From assembly GCA_937889225.1 (NCBI GenBank), contig CALAST010000061.1, positions 1 through 11,076 on the forward strand: DNA of 11,076 bases, in the 5' to 3' direction. Under the pieces are notes generated by a model that had not been told where the DNA came from, did not search any database, and saw nothing but the letters and a program-made list of their open reading frames with translations. Made by a program: the position numbers and the translations under genes. This DNA comes from an uncultured Lachnobacterium sp. Lineage in GTDB: Bacteria; Bacillota; Clostridia; Lachnospirales; Lachnospiraceae. Of this stretch, positions 1-5,907 are shown piece by piece. Each line of letters begins with the position of its first letter. Within the stretch, counting starts at the first letter, position 1.

Positions 1-2
1 TA

Positions 3-668
3 AAAATAAATCAATTTGGAAAATTAAAAAATAAAGAAATAAATTTAGAAAATAATATTAATTTAATATATGGAAAAAATGAATCAGGGAAAACTACTTT
101 GTTAAAATTTATTTCTTCTATGTTTTATGGAGTATCAAAAAATAAAAATGGAAAAGAAATATCAGATTTTGAAAAATACAAACCATGGAATGGAGAAGAA
201 TTTTCTGGGAAAATAAAATATGAATTAGATAATAAAACAGTAATAGCATATATGCCAACATGGAGAGGATCTGTAAGAGAGGTAGATATAGAGACTCAAA
301 TAGAGGTAGCTCAAAAACATATAAAAGAAAAAGCATATGAAATCGCAACACTATCCAAAAAATTAAGAGATGAAATACGTTCAAATAAGTTGTATTCGGA
401 TAATTTTGTGATCGGTATAGAAATGGGGCATTTGATAGAAAAAGTAAATAGAAATGTGCTGGCTGAAAAGGCAAAGGCAAATTTAGATGCTTTTATTGAA
501 AAACTGAATGTAGAGATTATGGATAGCTCTCAGGTGGATGTTGAGCAAATATTTGATGATTATTTTTCTTATGCTGCACCTTTTGAAAATAATGAAAAGA
601 AACGAAAAGAATTTCCAGATGCATTTATTGCAGCACAGTTTAGAAAACGATTTTCAAATAATGGTTAA
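3..668 (+). CDS. Mosaic ORF: YhaN-like ATPase N-terminus joined to PIN-like C-terminus (5' partial)
   Basis: The frame is open from the window edge to the stop at 666-668, so the true start lies upstream, probably only a few codons away. The internal TTG at 99 falls inside the ATPase fold and is not a credible start. Codons 1-79 match the N-terminus of YhaN-like SMC/AAA ATPases: an FGKLKN segment, then a Walker A loop GKNESGKTT at 72-98, then the MFYG and YKPWNGEEF segments usual for that family. At about 237 the homology changes: VIAYMPTWRG is characteristic of CDP-glycerol glycerophosphotransferases. From about 290 the helical remainder, ending in EFPDAFIAAQF, looks like the C-terminal part of a PIN_12 (DUF4935) nuclease, without that domain's first catalytic Asp. 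A full YhaN-like ATPase is several hundred residues longer. I infer a recombination scar, probably non-functional. An assembly chimera is an alternative. Confidence 0.6.
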   Translation, partial: KINQFGKLKNKEINLENNINLIYGKNESGKTTLLKFISSMFYGVSKNKNGKEISDFEKYKPWNGEEFSGKIKYELDNKTVIAYMPTWRGSVREVDIETQIEVAQKHIKEKAYEIATLSKKLRDEIRSNKLYSDNFVIGIEMGHLIEKVNRNVLAEKAKANLDAFIEKLNVEIMDSSQVDVEQIFDDYFSYAAPFENNEKKRKEFPDAFIAAQFRKRFSNNG

Positions 669-707
669 TCAAAATAATGTGAAACTGTCGCATAGAAAAT
701 TCATTTC

Positions 708-732
708 GTAGGAGTTGCGTTGTAGGAGTTGC
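708..732 (+). repeat. Two tandem copies of an 11-bp unit, period 14
   Basis: GTAGGAGTTGC occurs exactly at 708-718 and again at 722-732, separated by three bases. It lies between the stop of the mosaic ORF and the promoter of the antitoxin gene. It may be part of a larger dispersed repeat or a small upstream binding site. Nothing in the sequence decides between these. Confidence 0.6.
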
Positions 733-763
733 AAGTGACGTTGAAATAATTTGATAAAATAGG

Positions 764-798
764 TTGAATTTATCCTAGATAAAGTGATATACTATCTA
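764..798 (+). promoter_or_regulatory. Promoter and possible operator of the Phd/Doc operon
   Basis: A -35-like TTGAAT at 764-769 is followed 18 bp later by the -10 box TATACT at 788-793. An inverted repeat, TAGATA (776-781) and TATCTA (793-798) with an 11-bp spacer, surrounds and overlaps the -10 box. Phd/YefM antitoxins repress their own operon by binding palindromes near the start of transcription, so this is the obvious candidate operator. That assignment is inference. A good ribosome binding site, GGAGGTG at 810-816, follows. Confidence 0.55.
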
Positions 799-821
799 TA
801 TAAAATAATGGAGGTGTTCAT

Positions 822-1064
822 ATGACAGTAGATACAAACACAATGGTTTCAATTACAGAAGCAAATCAGAACTTTTCAAAAGTTGCAAGATTAGTAGATG
901 AGCTTGGCTCAGTTGTTATACTTAAGAATAATGCACCAAGATACTTGGTAATAGATTTTAGCAAAGCAGATGACAGTGCTGTAGCTAAGGATGAAGATGT
1001 GCTTGAAATTTCAAAAAGATTACTTGCACAGAATAAAGAGGCTTATGAGGTGCTTGCTAAATGA
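822..1064 (+). CDS. phd: Phd/YefM-family antitoxin
   Basis: This 80-residue protein has the Phd/YefM layout. An N-terminal DNA-binding domain (about residues 8-48) begins with the family pattern V-S-I-T-E-A-N-Q-N-F-S-K and includes V-V-I-L-K-N-N, where the family usually has V-x-I-T-K-N-G. The charged C-terminal helix (about 57-80) is the part that normally wraps the toxin. Length is typical. ATG 822 is preferred because GGAGGTG lies 5 bp upstream. The last codons overlap the toxin start by 4 bp (ATGA), indicating translational coupling with the Doc-like gene. By family knowledge it neutralises the toxin and represses the operon, probably through the inverted repeat over the upstream -10 box. 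Confidence 0.88.
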   Translation: MTVDTNTMVSITEANQNFSKVARLVDELGSVVILKNNAPRYLVIDFSKADDSAVAKDEDVLEISKRLLAQNKEAYEVLAK

Positions 1065-1438
1065 AAAGATTGAGCAAAGAGCAGATTTTGATGCTTCATT
1101 CGCAGCTTATTGAACAGACTGGCGGAACTGTTGGTGTAAGAGACTTCAATTTGTTGGAGTCTGCTATAGAGACTCCGTTTCAGGTATTTGGCGAAGAAGA
1201 GCTATATCCAACGATTCAAGCAAAAGGTACACGTCTGGGCTATGGTTTAATAAAGAATCATTGTATGTTGGATGGAAACAAGCGAATAGGAACACATGTG
1301 ATGCTTGTGTTCTTTGCCTTAAATGGAATCGAATTACGATATACGCAAAAAGAATTGTATGAAATGGTTCTCGCAGTAGCAGATGGAAGTTTGGAATATG
1401 AAGATATGCTTAAGTGGGTACTAGAGCATCAAGAATAA
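1061..1438 (+). CDS. doc: Doc-like toxin, Fic/DOC family
   Basis: The protein has 125 residues, about the size of phage P1 Doc. The catalytic loop runs from H67 to R75 and reads HCMLDGNKR, matching the Doc form of the Fic motif, HxFxDxNKR, except that Phe is replaced by Met69. H67, D71, N73, K74 and R75, the residues known to matter in Doc, are all present. Doc is an unusual Fic enzyme that phosphorylates elongation factor EF-Tu from ATP and so stops translation. The Lys at position 74, in place of the second Gly of AMP-transferring Fic proteins, agrees with that activity. The gene overlaps its antitoxin by 4 bp, and the pair appears complete. A 14-bp hairpin follows the stop codon. Confidence 0.88.
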   Translation: MKRLSKEQILMLHSQLIEQTGGTVGVRDFNLLESAIETPFQVFGEEELYPTIQAKGTRLGYGLIKNHCMLDGNKRIGTHVMLVFFALNGIELRYTQKELYEMVLAVADGSLEYEDMLKWVLEHQE

Positions 1439-1456
1439 TTGTTGGGTAATAAAGCG

Positions 1457-1487
1457 TGCGTTCAATCTTTATAAAGGATTGAACGCA
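1457..1487 (+). terminator. Strong hairpin after the toxin-antitoxin operon, possible terminator
   Basis: Positions 1457-1470 pair with 1474-1487 as a 14-bp stem (one G-U pair) around a 3-nt loop. It begins 18 bp after the toxin stop. No run of T directly follows; the downstream sequence is GGTGATTATTTGAATTTT. Termination is therefore plausible but not classical. A 3'-end stabilising structure or a protein-binding palindrome would also fit. Confidence 0.45.
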
Positions 1488-1521
1488 GGTGATTATTTGA
1501 ATTTTACTGCGAGGTTATATT

Positions 1522-2037
1522 ATGATTATTTTAATAACGGGAGCATCGCACACAGGCAAAACAATGCTTGCCCAGAAATTGCTTGAAAGATATAAATACC
1601 CATATTTATCAATAGACCATTTGAAAATGGGGTTAATCCGCAGCGAAAATACAGAACTCACACCAATGAGTGATGATAAGGATTTGACTGCGTACTTGTG
1701 GCCAGTTGTTCGTGAAATGATTAAAACTGCAATCGAAAACAAACAGAACTTGATTGTTGAAGGTTGTTACATTCCGTTTGATTGGCAAAAGGATTTTGGC
1801 AGTGAATATCTTGAAAGCATTAGATACTATTGCCTTATAATGAGTGAAAGATATATAAGAAATCATTTTACTGATATCAAAGACTATGCAAATACCATTG
1901 AAAAGCGTCTGGACGATGAGTGGTGTACTATGGGAAGTGTACTAGAAGATAATGCAGAAGTGCTATCCCTTGCACAAAAGCATAATGTGAACTATATACT
2001 TATTGACGACAAATATGAAATCAGCATTGATTTATAA
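1522..2037 (+). CDS. Small P-loop kinase, adenylate-kinase-like (unassigned substrate)
   Basis: This 171-residue cytoplasmic protein starts with the hydrophobic beta strand MIILIT, followed by Walker A G7-A-S-H-T-G12-K13-T14. Asp32 in the YLSIDH segment and Glu80 in LIVEG occupy the positions where nucleotide kinases bind substrate and metal. Arg110 and Arg113 sit in a probable lid. The His in the phosphate loop is unusual. ATG 1522 has GAGG seven bases upstream. The gene lies 27 bp ahead of a second, different P-loop kinase and probably shares its transcript. Proteins of this type are annotated as AAA-family ATPase or adenylate kinase-like. The substrate (nucleotide, antibiotic or other small molecule) cannot be read from the sequence. 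Confidence 0.7.
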   Translation: MIILITGASHTGKTMLAQKLLERYKYPYLSIDHLKMGLIRSENTELTPMSDDKDLTAYLWPVVREMIKTAIENKQNLIVEGCYIPFDWQKDFGSEYLESIRYYCLIMSERYIRNHFTDIKDYANTIEKRLDDEWCTMGSVLEDNAEVLSLAQKHNVNYILIDDKYEISIDL

Positions 2038-2064
2038 CGAATTTGATGTTGTAGGCAGGTAAAT

Positions 2065-2556
2065 ATGAAAAAAATTATTGTAATTGGTTGCCCTGGAAGC
2101 GGTAAGAGTACTTTTTCTAAGTCATTACATAAAATTACAGGCATACCGCTGTTTCATTTGGATATGCTGTTTTGGAATGCAGATAAAACTACTGTTGAAA
2201 AATCTGTTTTCCTTGAAAGATTATTAAAAGTAATTCGAAATTGTGAATGGATAATTGATGGCAATTATGGCTCTACAATGGAATTAAGGATGCAAGAGTG
2301 TGATACCATTGTTTTTCTCGATTATCCATTAAATGTTTGTCTTGACGGTATCAAGGAGAGAAAAGGGAAAGTACGAAGTGATATGCCTTGGATAGAATCA
2401 GATGAAGATGATGCAGAATTTGTTGAGTTCATAAAAAACTACAATTTACATAACAGACCGAAAGTAATGGAACTCTTGAATAGGTATTCTGACAAAAATA
2501 TTTATATATTTTCAAATCGTACCCAAGCAGAAGAATTTTTAACTCAAATACAATGA
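2065..2556 (+). CDS. P-loop kinase of the FlaR / adenylate-kinase-related family
   Basis: The 163-residue product opens with Walker A G8-C-P-G-S-G13-K14-S15. Downstream are the family signatures HLDMLFW (31-37), WIIDGNY (62-68) and VFLDYPLNVCLDGIKER (83-99), with Arg99 and Arg104 in the probable lid. This pattern matches proteins annotated as 'DNA topology modulation protein FlaR' or adenylate kinase-like, whose biochemical substrate is poorly known. It is not a canonical adenylate kinase, because it lacks the full AMP-binding and zinc or lid region and is shorter. A ribosome binding site-like AGG lies at 2057-2059. The gene sits between another P-loop kinase and a CDP-alcohol phosphatidyltransferase with short gaps, which suggests one transcript. 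I infer a nucleoside- or small-molecule-kinase role. Confidence 0.75.
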   Translation: MKKIIVIGCPGSGKSTFSKSLHKITGIPLFHLDMLFWNADKTTVEKSVFLERLLKVIRNCEWIIDGNYGSTMELRMQECDTIVFLDYPLNVCLDGIKERKGKVRSDMPWIESDEDDAEFVEFIKNYNLHNRPKVMELLNRYSDKNIYIFSNRTQAEEFLTQIQ

Positions 2557-2585
2557 TAAATTTCAGTAATACAGAGAGTTGAATT
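2555..2585 (+). repeat. Diverged 31-bp repeat, copy 1
   Basis: GATAAATTTCAGT at 2555-2567 is identical to 4231-4243, and the CAGAG at +17 and the AATT at +27 are also shared, about 24 of 31 positions in all. This copy overlaps the stop codon of the FlaR-like kinase. In AT-rich DNA part of this could be chance. Confidence 0.35.
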
Positions 2586-2599
2586 TGTGGAGATGTAAT

Positions 2600-3094
2600 A
2601 TGGCTAATATAATTACATACTGTCGTATTTTGTGTAGCATACTTATGATGTTTTTTCATATGCCATCAACATCCTTTTTTATTTTGTATATGATTTGTGG
2701 GCTATCAGATGTGTTGGATGGAATTATTGCAAGAAAAACCAACACTGCCAGCGACTTTGGAGCGAGATTGGATACTATTGCTGATTTTATATTTGCAACG
2801 GTTTTGTTAATTAAAATATTATCTGGGATTGATGTTTCCATATGGCTATGGATTTGGATTATTACAATTGCAGGAATTAAAATTGCTAATATAATATTTG
2901 GAGTTGTTTGCACAAAAAGACTTATAGTAGAACATACTCTTTTAAATAAAATTACTGGGGTGTTATTATTTCTGTTACCTTTGACATTGTTTTGGGTGAA
3001 CTTCAAATATAGTGCTATGGTGGTATGTGTTGTGGCAACATTTGCTGCAATTCAAGAAGGTTATTATATTAGAAAAGGACGAGAAATAGTTTAG
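2600..3094 (+). CDS. CDP-alcohol phosphatidyltransferase family membrane protein
   Basis: The complete catalytic signature D(x2)DG(x2)AR(x8)G(x3)D(x3)D is present: D37, D40-G41, A44-R45, G54, D58 and D62. Such enzymes move a phosphatidyl (or other phospho-alcohol) group from a CDP-linked donor to an alcohol, using the Asp residues to hold divalent metal. Several hydrophobic segments (about residues 8-35, 60-78, 81-103, 118-134 and 138-152) make it an integral membrane protein. At 164 residues it is somewhat short for the family. I chose ATG 2600 because GGAG at 2589-2592 sits seven bases upstream and MANIITYCR is the usual kind of N-terminus. A TTG at 2579 would add seven residues without support. 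The acceptor alcohol is unknown. Close spacing to the upstream kinase suggests co-transcription. Confidence 0.85.
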   Translation: MANIITYCRILCSILMMFFHMPSTSFFILYMICGLSDVLDGIIARKTNTASDFGARLDTIADFIFATVLLIKILSGIDVSIWLWIWIITIAGIKIANIIFGVVCTKRLIVEHTLLNKITGVLLFLLPLTLFWVNFKYSAMVVCVVATFAAIQEGYYIRKGREIV

Positions 3095-3117
3095 TTTTTT
3101 AATAGAATTTTATTTCG

Positions 3118-3146
3118 TTGACATTAAATTTTTATTGTTTTATCAT
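3118..3146 (+). promoter_or_regulatory. Near-consensus sigma-A promoter for the C45-family hydrolase gene
   Basis: TTGACA at 3118-3123, a 17-bp spacer, and TATCAT at 3141-3146 form a near-perfect vegetative promoter. Predicted transcription starts near 3153, which excludes an upstream TTG at 3135 as the translation start and supports ATG 3198. Confidence 0.75.
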
Positions 3147-3197
3147 TTGAGCAGAGCAAGGCCTTACTCAAATAATGAAAGAATGAAAGAGGTAATT

Positions 3198-4208
3198 ATG
3201 TATCACGGAAGATTTAAAAAGAGTCATTATGAAGCAGGGGATAATTGGGGCAGATTATTATATAATCATGGAAAAATAATCCGTAACAACCATACTTTTA
3301 CAATTACGCAAGAAAGAAAAGAATTTGCTGAAAAGTGCCTGCCAATATATAAAAAATACTATCCTGAAGTATTAGAAGAAATCAAGGGATTGGCAGATGG
3401 ACAAAATTGCTCTTGTGAAGATTTTTATACATTTTTATTAAGCATGTACTGTTTTGAATTCAACAATCATTGTACCTGTATAGCAGTTAACGATAAAAAC
3501 AGTATTTTTTTGGGAAGAAACAGTGATTTTCTTGTATCTTTAGAAAAATTATATATGAACTGTTTGTATAATTTAGATAATGTATATGCTTTTAATGGTA
3601 ACACAACAGCATTTATTGAAATGGAAGATGGAATAAATGAATATGGTTTGGCGGTAGGATTAACTTTTATTTATCCTACAGTAATAAAACCAGGGTTCAA
3701 TGCAGGTATGCTGGTAAGGTATTTACTGGAAAAATGTAAAACCACGAATGAAGCATTAGCTGTGTTAAAAAGTATTCCTGTTGCGTCGCAACAGACATTA
3801 ACTATAGCAGACAGAGAAGGCAATATAGTGGTTGTAGAGTGCAACTGTGAAGAAATGGAAATAATAAGGTCTTCCAATGATGAGGGCTTTGTAGTAGCTG
3901 CCAATGAATTTGTTTCAGATAAAATGAAGCTATATAACAATTATGAAGTTGACAGTTGGAAAGCCGAAGAAAGATACTCAGTTGCATATAACACTTTAAA
4001 AGAACACAAAGGTAGTTTTACATTTGATTTAATAAGGGATATTTTATCAGGGAAATATGGTTTTATGTGTCAATATGATAGAAAGACAGATGCCGATACA
4101 GTATGGTCTGTTATTTATAATATTAAAAACAACGAAATATGCAGAGTTGAGGGTAATCCCAAAAGAAAACCATTTAAAAAAGATATCCGATTAAAGTTCA
4201 CAGAATAA
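3198..4208 (+). CDS. Peptidase C45 / acyl-CoA:6-aminopenicillanate acyltransferase-like Ntn hydrolase
   Basis: From ATG 3198 (AAGAGG five bases upstream) the protein is 336 residues, about the length of C45 family members. Residues 92-97 read CTCIAV and are followed by FLGRNSDF, matching the C-[ST]-[ST]-F-A-V ... GRN-x-D core of the family. Cys92 is the likely nucleophile, exposed as a new N-terminus when the precursor cleaves itself. Cys94 replaces the usual Ser or Thr. The later NEYGLAVGLTF and VVAANEF segments also fit the fold. Family members hydrolyse or transfer acyl groups on amide substrates such as penicillins, acyl-amino acids and ceramides. The natural substrate here is unknown. 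There is no signal peptide, so it is probably cytoplasmic. ATG 3183 is an alternative start without a good ribosome binding site. It has its own promoter, so it is probably a single-gene unit. Confidence 0.8.
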   Translation: MYHGRFKKSHYEAGDNWGRLLYNHGKIIRNNHTFTITQERKEFAEKCLPIYKKYYPEVLEEIKGLADGQNCSCEDFYTFLLSMYCFEFNNHCTCIAVNDKNSIFLGRNSDFLVSLEKLYMNCLYNLDNVYAFNGNTTAFIEMEDGINEYGLAVGLTFIYPTVIKPGFNAGMLVRYLLEKCKTTNEALAVLKSIPVASQQTLTIADREGNIVVVECNCEEMEIIRSSNDEGFVVAANEFVSDKMKLYNNYEVDSWKAEERYSVAYNTLKEHKGSFTFDLIRDILSGKYGFMCQYDRKTDADTVWSVIYNIKNNEICRVEGNPKRKPFKKDIRLKFTE

Positions 4209-4212
4209 ATTA

Positions 4213-4228
4213 TCTGATTATAATCAGA
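4213..4228. repeat. Perfect 16-bp palindrome
   Basis: TCTGATTATAATCAGA is fully self-complementary and begins five bases after the stop of the hydrolase gene. Without a loop or T-tract it is a poor terminator. A dimeric regulator site is possible but unproven. Confidence 0.5.
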
Positions 4229-4230
4229 AA

Positions 4231-4261
4231 GATAAATTTCAGTTTGTCAGAGTGATAAATT
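4231..4261 (+). repeat. Diverged 31-bp repeat, copy 2
   Basis: This is the partner of the copy at 2555-2585: the first 13 bases are identical, and CAGAG and AATT are conserved at the same offsets. It lies 22 bp after the hydrolase stop codon. Both copies are therefore at the 3' ends of genes on the same strand. Confidence 0.35.
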
Positions 4262-4268
4262 CTAATTT

Positions 4269-4302
4269 ATTGGAGATAAAAAAATAAATAATATCTCCCA
4301 AT
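4269..4302 (+). terminator. Stem-loop upstream of the hydG promoter
   Basis: ATTGGAGATA (4269-4278) pairs with TATCTCCCAAT (4292-4302) with a single bulged base, around an A-rich 13-nt loop. The flanking AATTTAT and ATAAATT can lengthen it. It lies between the hydrolase stop and the hydG promoter, so it may mark the end of the hydrolase transcript. No T-run follows, so it could equally be a regulatory element. Confidence 0.35.
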
Positions 4303-4314
4303 TATAAATTTATG

Positions 4315-4323
4315 TGGTATTAT
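4315..4323 (+). promoter_or_regulatory. hydG: Extended -10 promoter for hydG
   Basis: TGGTATTAT is an extended -10 element (TGn followed by TATTAT). No convincing -35 is present at the right distance, which is common for extended -10 promoters. Predicted transcription starts near 4330 and gives a leader of about 60 nt. Confidence 0.45.
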
Positions 4324-4333
4324 AAGAAAGATG

Positions 4334-4357
4334 TAACGGAACAACCTTAGACCGTTA
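4334..4357 (+). promoter_or_regulatory. Hairpin in the hydG leader
   Basis: TAACGG (4334-4339) pairs with CCGTTA (4352-4357) around a 12-nt loop, followed by TAAAAAAATAAAG. It would sit at the 5' end of the hydG message if the extended -10 promoter is used. It may protect the 5' end or regulate expression. It matches no riboswitch class I recognise. Confidence 0.35.
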
Positions 4358-4388
4358 TAAAAAAATAAAGATTGAGTGGTAAAGTATT

Positions 4389-5810
4389 ATGTATGACGTA
4401 AAATCATTAAAAGCAGAAGAATTTATTTCAGATGAAGAAATTTTAGACACATTGGCTTACGCAGATGCAAACAAAGACAATGTAGCCGTAATTGATGCTA
4501 TTTTAGCAAAGGCGAGAGAACAAAAAGGGTTAACACATAGAGAAGCTTCCGTACTTCTTGCTTGTGAAATGGAAGATAAAGTGCAGGAAATGTATGAATT
4601 GGCAAGAAAGATAAAAGAAGATTACTATGGAAATCGTATTGTGATGTTTGCTCCGCTTTATTTGTCAAATTATTGTGTAAACGGATGCGTATATTGTCCG
4701 TATCATTTAAAAAATAAGCATATTGCAAGAAAAAAACTGACACAGGAAGAAGTGGCAAAAGAAGTCATCGCATTGCAGGATATGGGGCATAAACGTCTTG
4801 CGATTGAAGCAGGAGAAGACCCTATCAATAATCCGATTGAGTATATTTTGGAGTGTATTAAGACAATTTACAGTATCAAGCATAAAAATGGTGCGATTCG
4901 TCGTGTAAATGTCAACATTGCCGCAACAACCGTAGAAAATTATCGCAAGCTGCATGATGCGGGAATTGGTACATATATTTTGTTTCAGGAAACTTACAAT
5001 AAAAAGAGTTATGAAGAATTGCATCCAACAGGTCCAAAACATGACTATGCGTACCATACAGAGGCAATGGATAGAGCGATGGAAGGTGGAATCGATGATG
5101 TTGGCTTAGGCGTATTGTTTGGTTTGGAATTATATCGTTACGAGTTTGCAGGTCTTTTGATGCATGCGGAACATTTAGAAGCAGTACATGGCGTAGGACC
5201 ACATACGATTAGTGTACCACGTTTGAAACGTGCGGACGATATTGACCCGGATACATTTGATAATGGAATTGATGATGATACTTTTGCAAAAATTTGTGCA
5301 TTAATCCGTATTTCCGTTCCATATACAGGTATGATTATTTCCACCAGAGAATCGCAGGCAGTTCGTGAAAAAGTATTGCCGCTTGGCGTATCGCAGATTA
5401 GCGGAGCATCCCGTACAAGCGTTGGTGGTTATGCAGAGCCGGAGACAGAAGAAGATGTTACATCTGCACAGTTTGATGTGAGTGATAACAGAACGTTAGA
5501 TGAAGTCGTAAATTGGTTAATGAAACTTGGCTATATTCCAAGTTTTTGCACAGCTTGCTATCGTGAAGGCAGAACAGGCGACCGTTTTATGACACTTTGT
5601 AAAAATATGCAGATTTTAAATTGTTGTCATCCAAATGCATTGATGACATTGAAAGAATATTTGGAAGATTATGCAAGTGGGGAAACAAAAGAAATTGGTG
5701 CGAAGTTGATTGAACAGGAATTGGAAAATATTCCAAATCCAAAAGTGAAAAAAATTGCAGCAGAATATATTCAAAATATTGCGGAAGGAAAGAGAGATTT
5801 CCGTTTTTAA
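4389..5810 (+). CDS. hydG: [FeFe]-hydrogenase maturase HydG (radical SAM tyrosine lyase)
   Basis: HydG cleaves tyrosine by radical SAM chemistry to p-cresol and dehydroglycine and turns the fragment into CO and cyanide, delivered as an Fe(CO)2CN(Cys) synthon for the hydrogenase H-cluster. All key ligands are visible. The radical SAM motif is CX3CX2C at C96, C100 and C103 within YCVNGCVYCPYH. The C-terminal CX2CX22C that binds the auxiliary cluster is at C387, C390 and C413. This second motif separates HydG from the related ThiH and HydE. The 473-residue length is normal. ATG 4389 has a weak purine-rich site (GAGTGG, 4374-4379). It is followed by a 172-bp gap full of inverted repeats and then hydF, so the two maturases may or may not share a transcript. 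Confidence 0.97.
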   Translation: MYDVKSLKAEEFISDEEILDTLAYADANKDNVAVIDAILAKAREQKGLTHREASVLLACEMEDKVQEMYELARKIKEDYYGNRIVMFAPLYLSNYCVNGCVYCPYHLKNKHIARKKLTQEEVAKEVIALQDMGHKRLAIEAGEDPINNPIEYILECIKTIYSIKHKNGAIRRVNVNIAATTVENYRKLHDAGIGTYILFQETYNKKSYEELHPTGPKHDYAYHTEAMDRAMEGGIDDVGLGVLFGLELYRYEFAGLLMHAEHLEAVHGVGPHTISVPRLKRADDIDPDTFDNGIDDDTFAKICALIRISVPYTGMIISTRESQAVREKVLPLGVSQISGASRTSVGGYAEPETEEDVTSAQFDVSDNRTLDEVVNWLMKLGYIPSFCTACYREGRTGDRFMTLCKNMQILNCCHPNALMTLKEYLEDYASGETKEIGAKLIEQELENIPNPKVKKIAAEYIQNIAEGKRDFRF

Positions 5811-5817
5811 CCAAATT

Positions 5818-5876
5818 AAAAAAGTCCACATTTTAAGTGTGTGAAGCACTAAATGGTGAGTAAGGGACACTTTTTT
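5818..5876 (+). terminator. Candidate terminator after hydG
   Basis: AAAAAAGT (5818-5825) can pair with ACTTTTTT (5869-5876), and alternatively AAGTGT (5835-5840) with ACACTT (5867-5872), ending in a run of six T. The stems are AT-rich with a large internal loop, so the terminator would be weak and may allow partial read-through into hydF. Confidence 0.4.
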
Positions 5877-5877
5877 G

Positions 5878-5906
5878 TGTCAGATGAAGCTTTGCTTCAT
5901 CTGACA
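5878..5906. repeat. Perfect 13-bp inverted repeat with 3-nt loop
   Basis: TGTCAGATGAAGC (5878-5890) and GCTTCATCTGACA (5894-5906) are exactly complementary around TTT. There is no T-tract after it. It starts two bases after the T-run that may end hydG and is the strongest structure in the hydG-hydF gap. It resembles a repetitive extragenic palindrome more than a terminator. Confidence 0.7.
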
Positions 5907-5907
5907 A

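Noticed and set aside
99..101. TTG 99 as a translation start
   Set aside because: It falls directly after the Walker A loop, and homology to YhaN-like ATPases continues upstream to the window edge.
3135..3197. N-terminal extension of the C45-family hydrolase from TTG 3135
   Set aside because: TTG 3135 lies within the promoter, upstream of the predicted transcription start near 3153, and the extension resembles no part of the family.
1457..4261. Integron-style cassette array
   Set aside because: Several short same-strand genes suggested it, but there is no integrase and the hairpin and the 31-bp repeat do not share attC-like features or recur after each gene.
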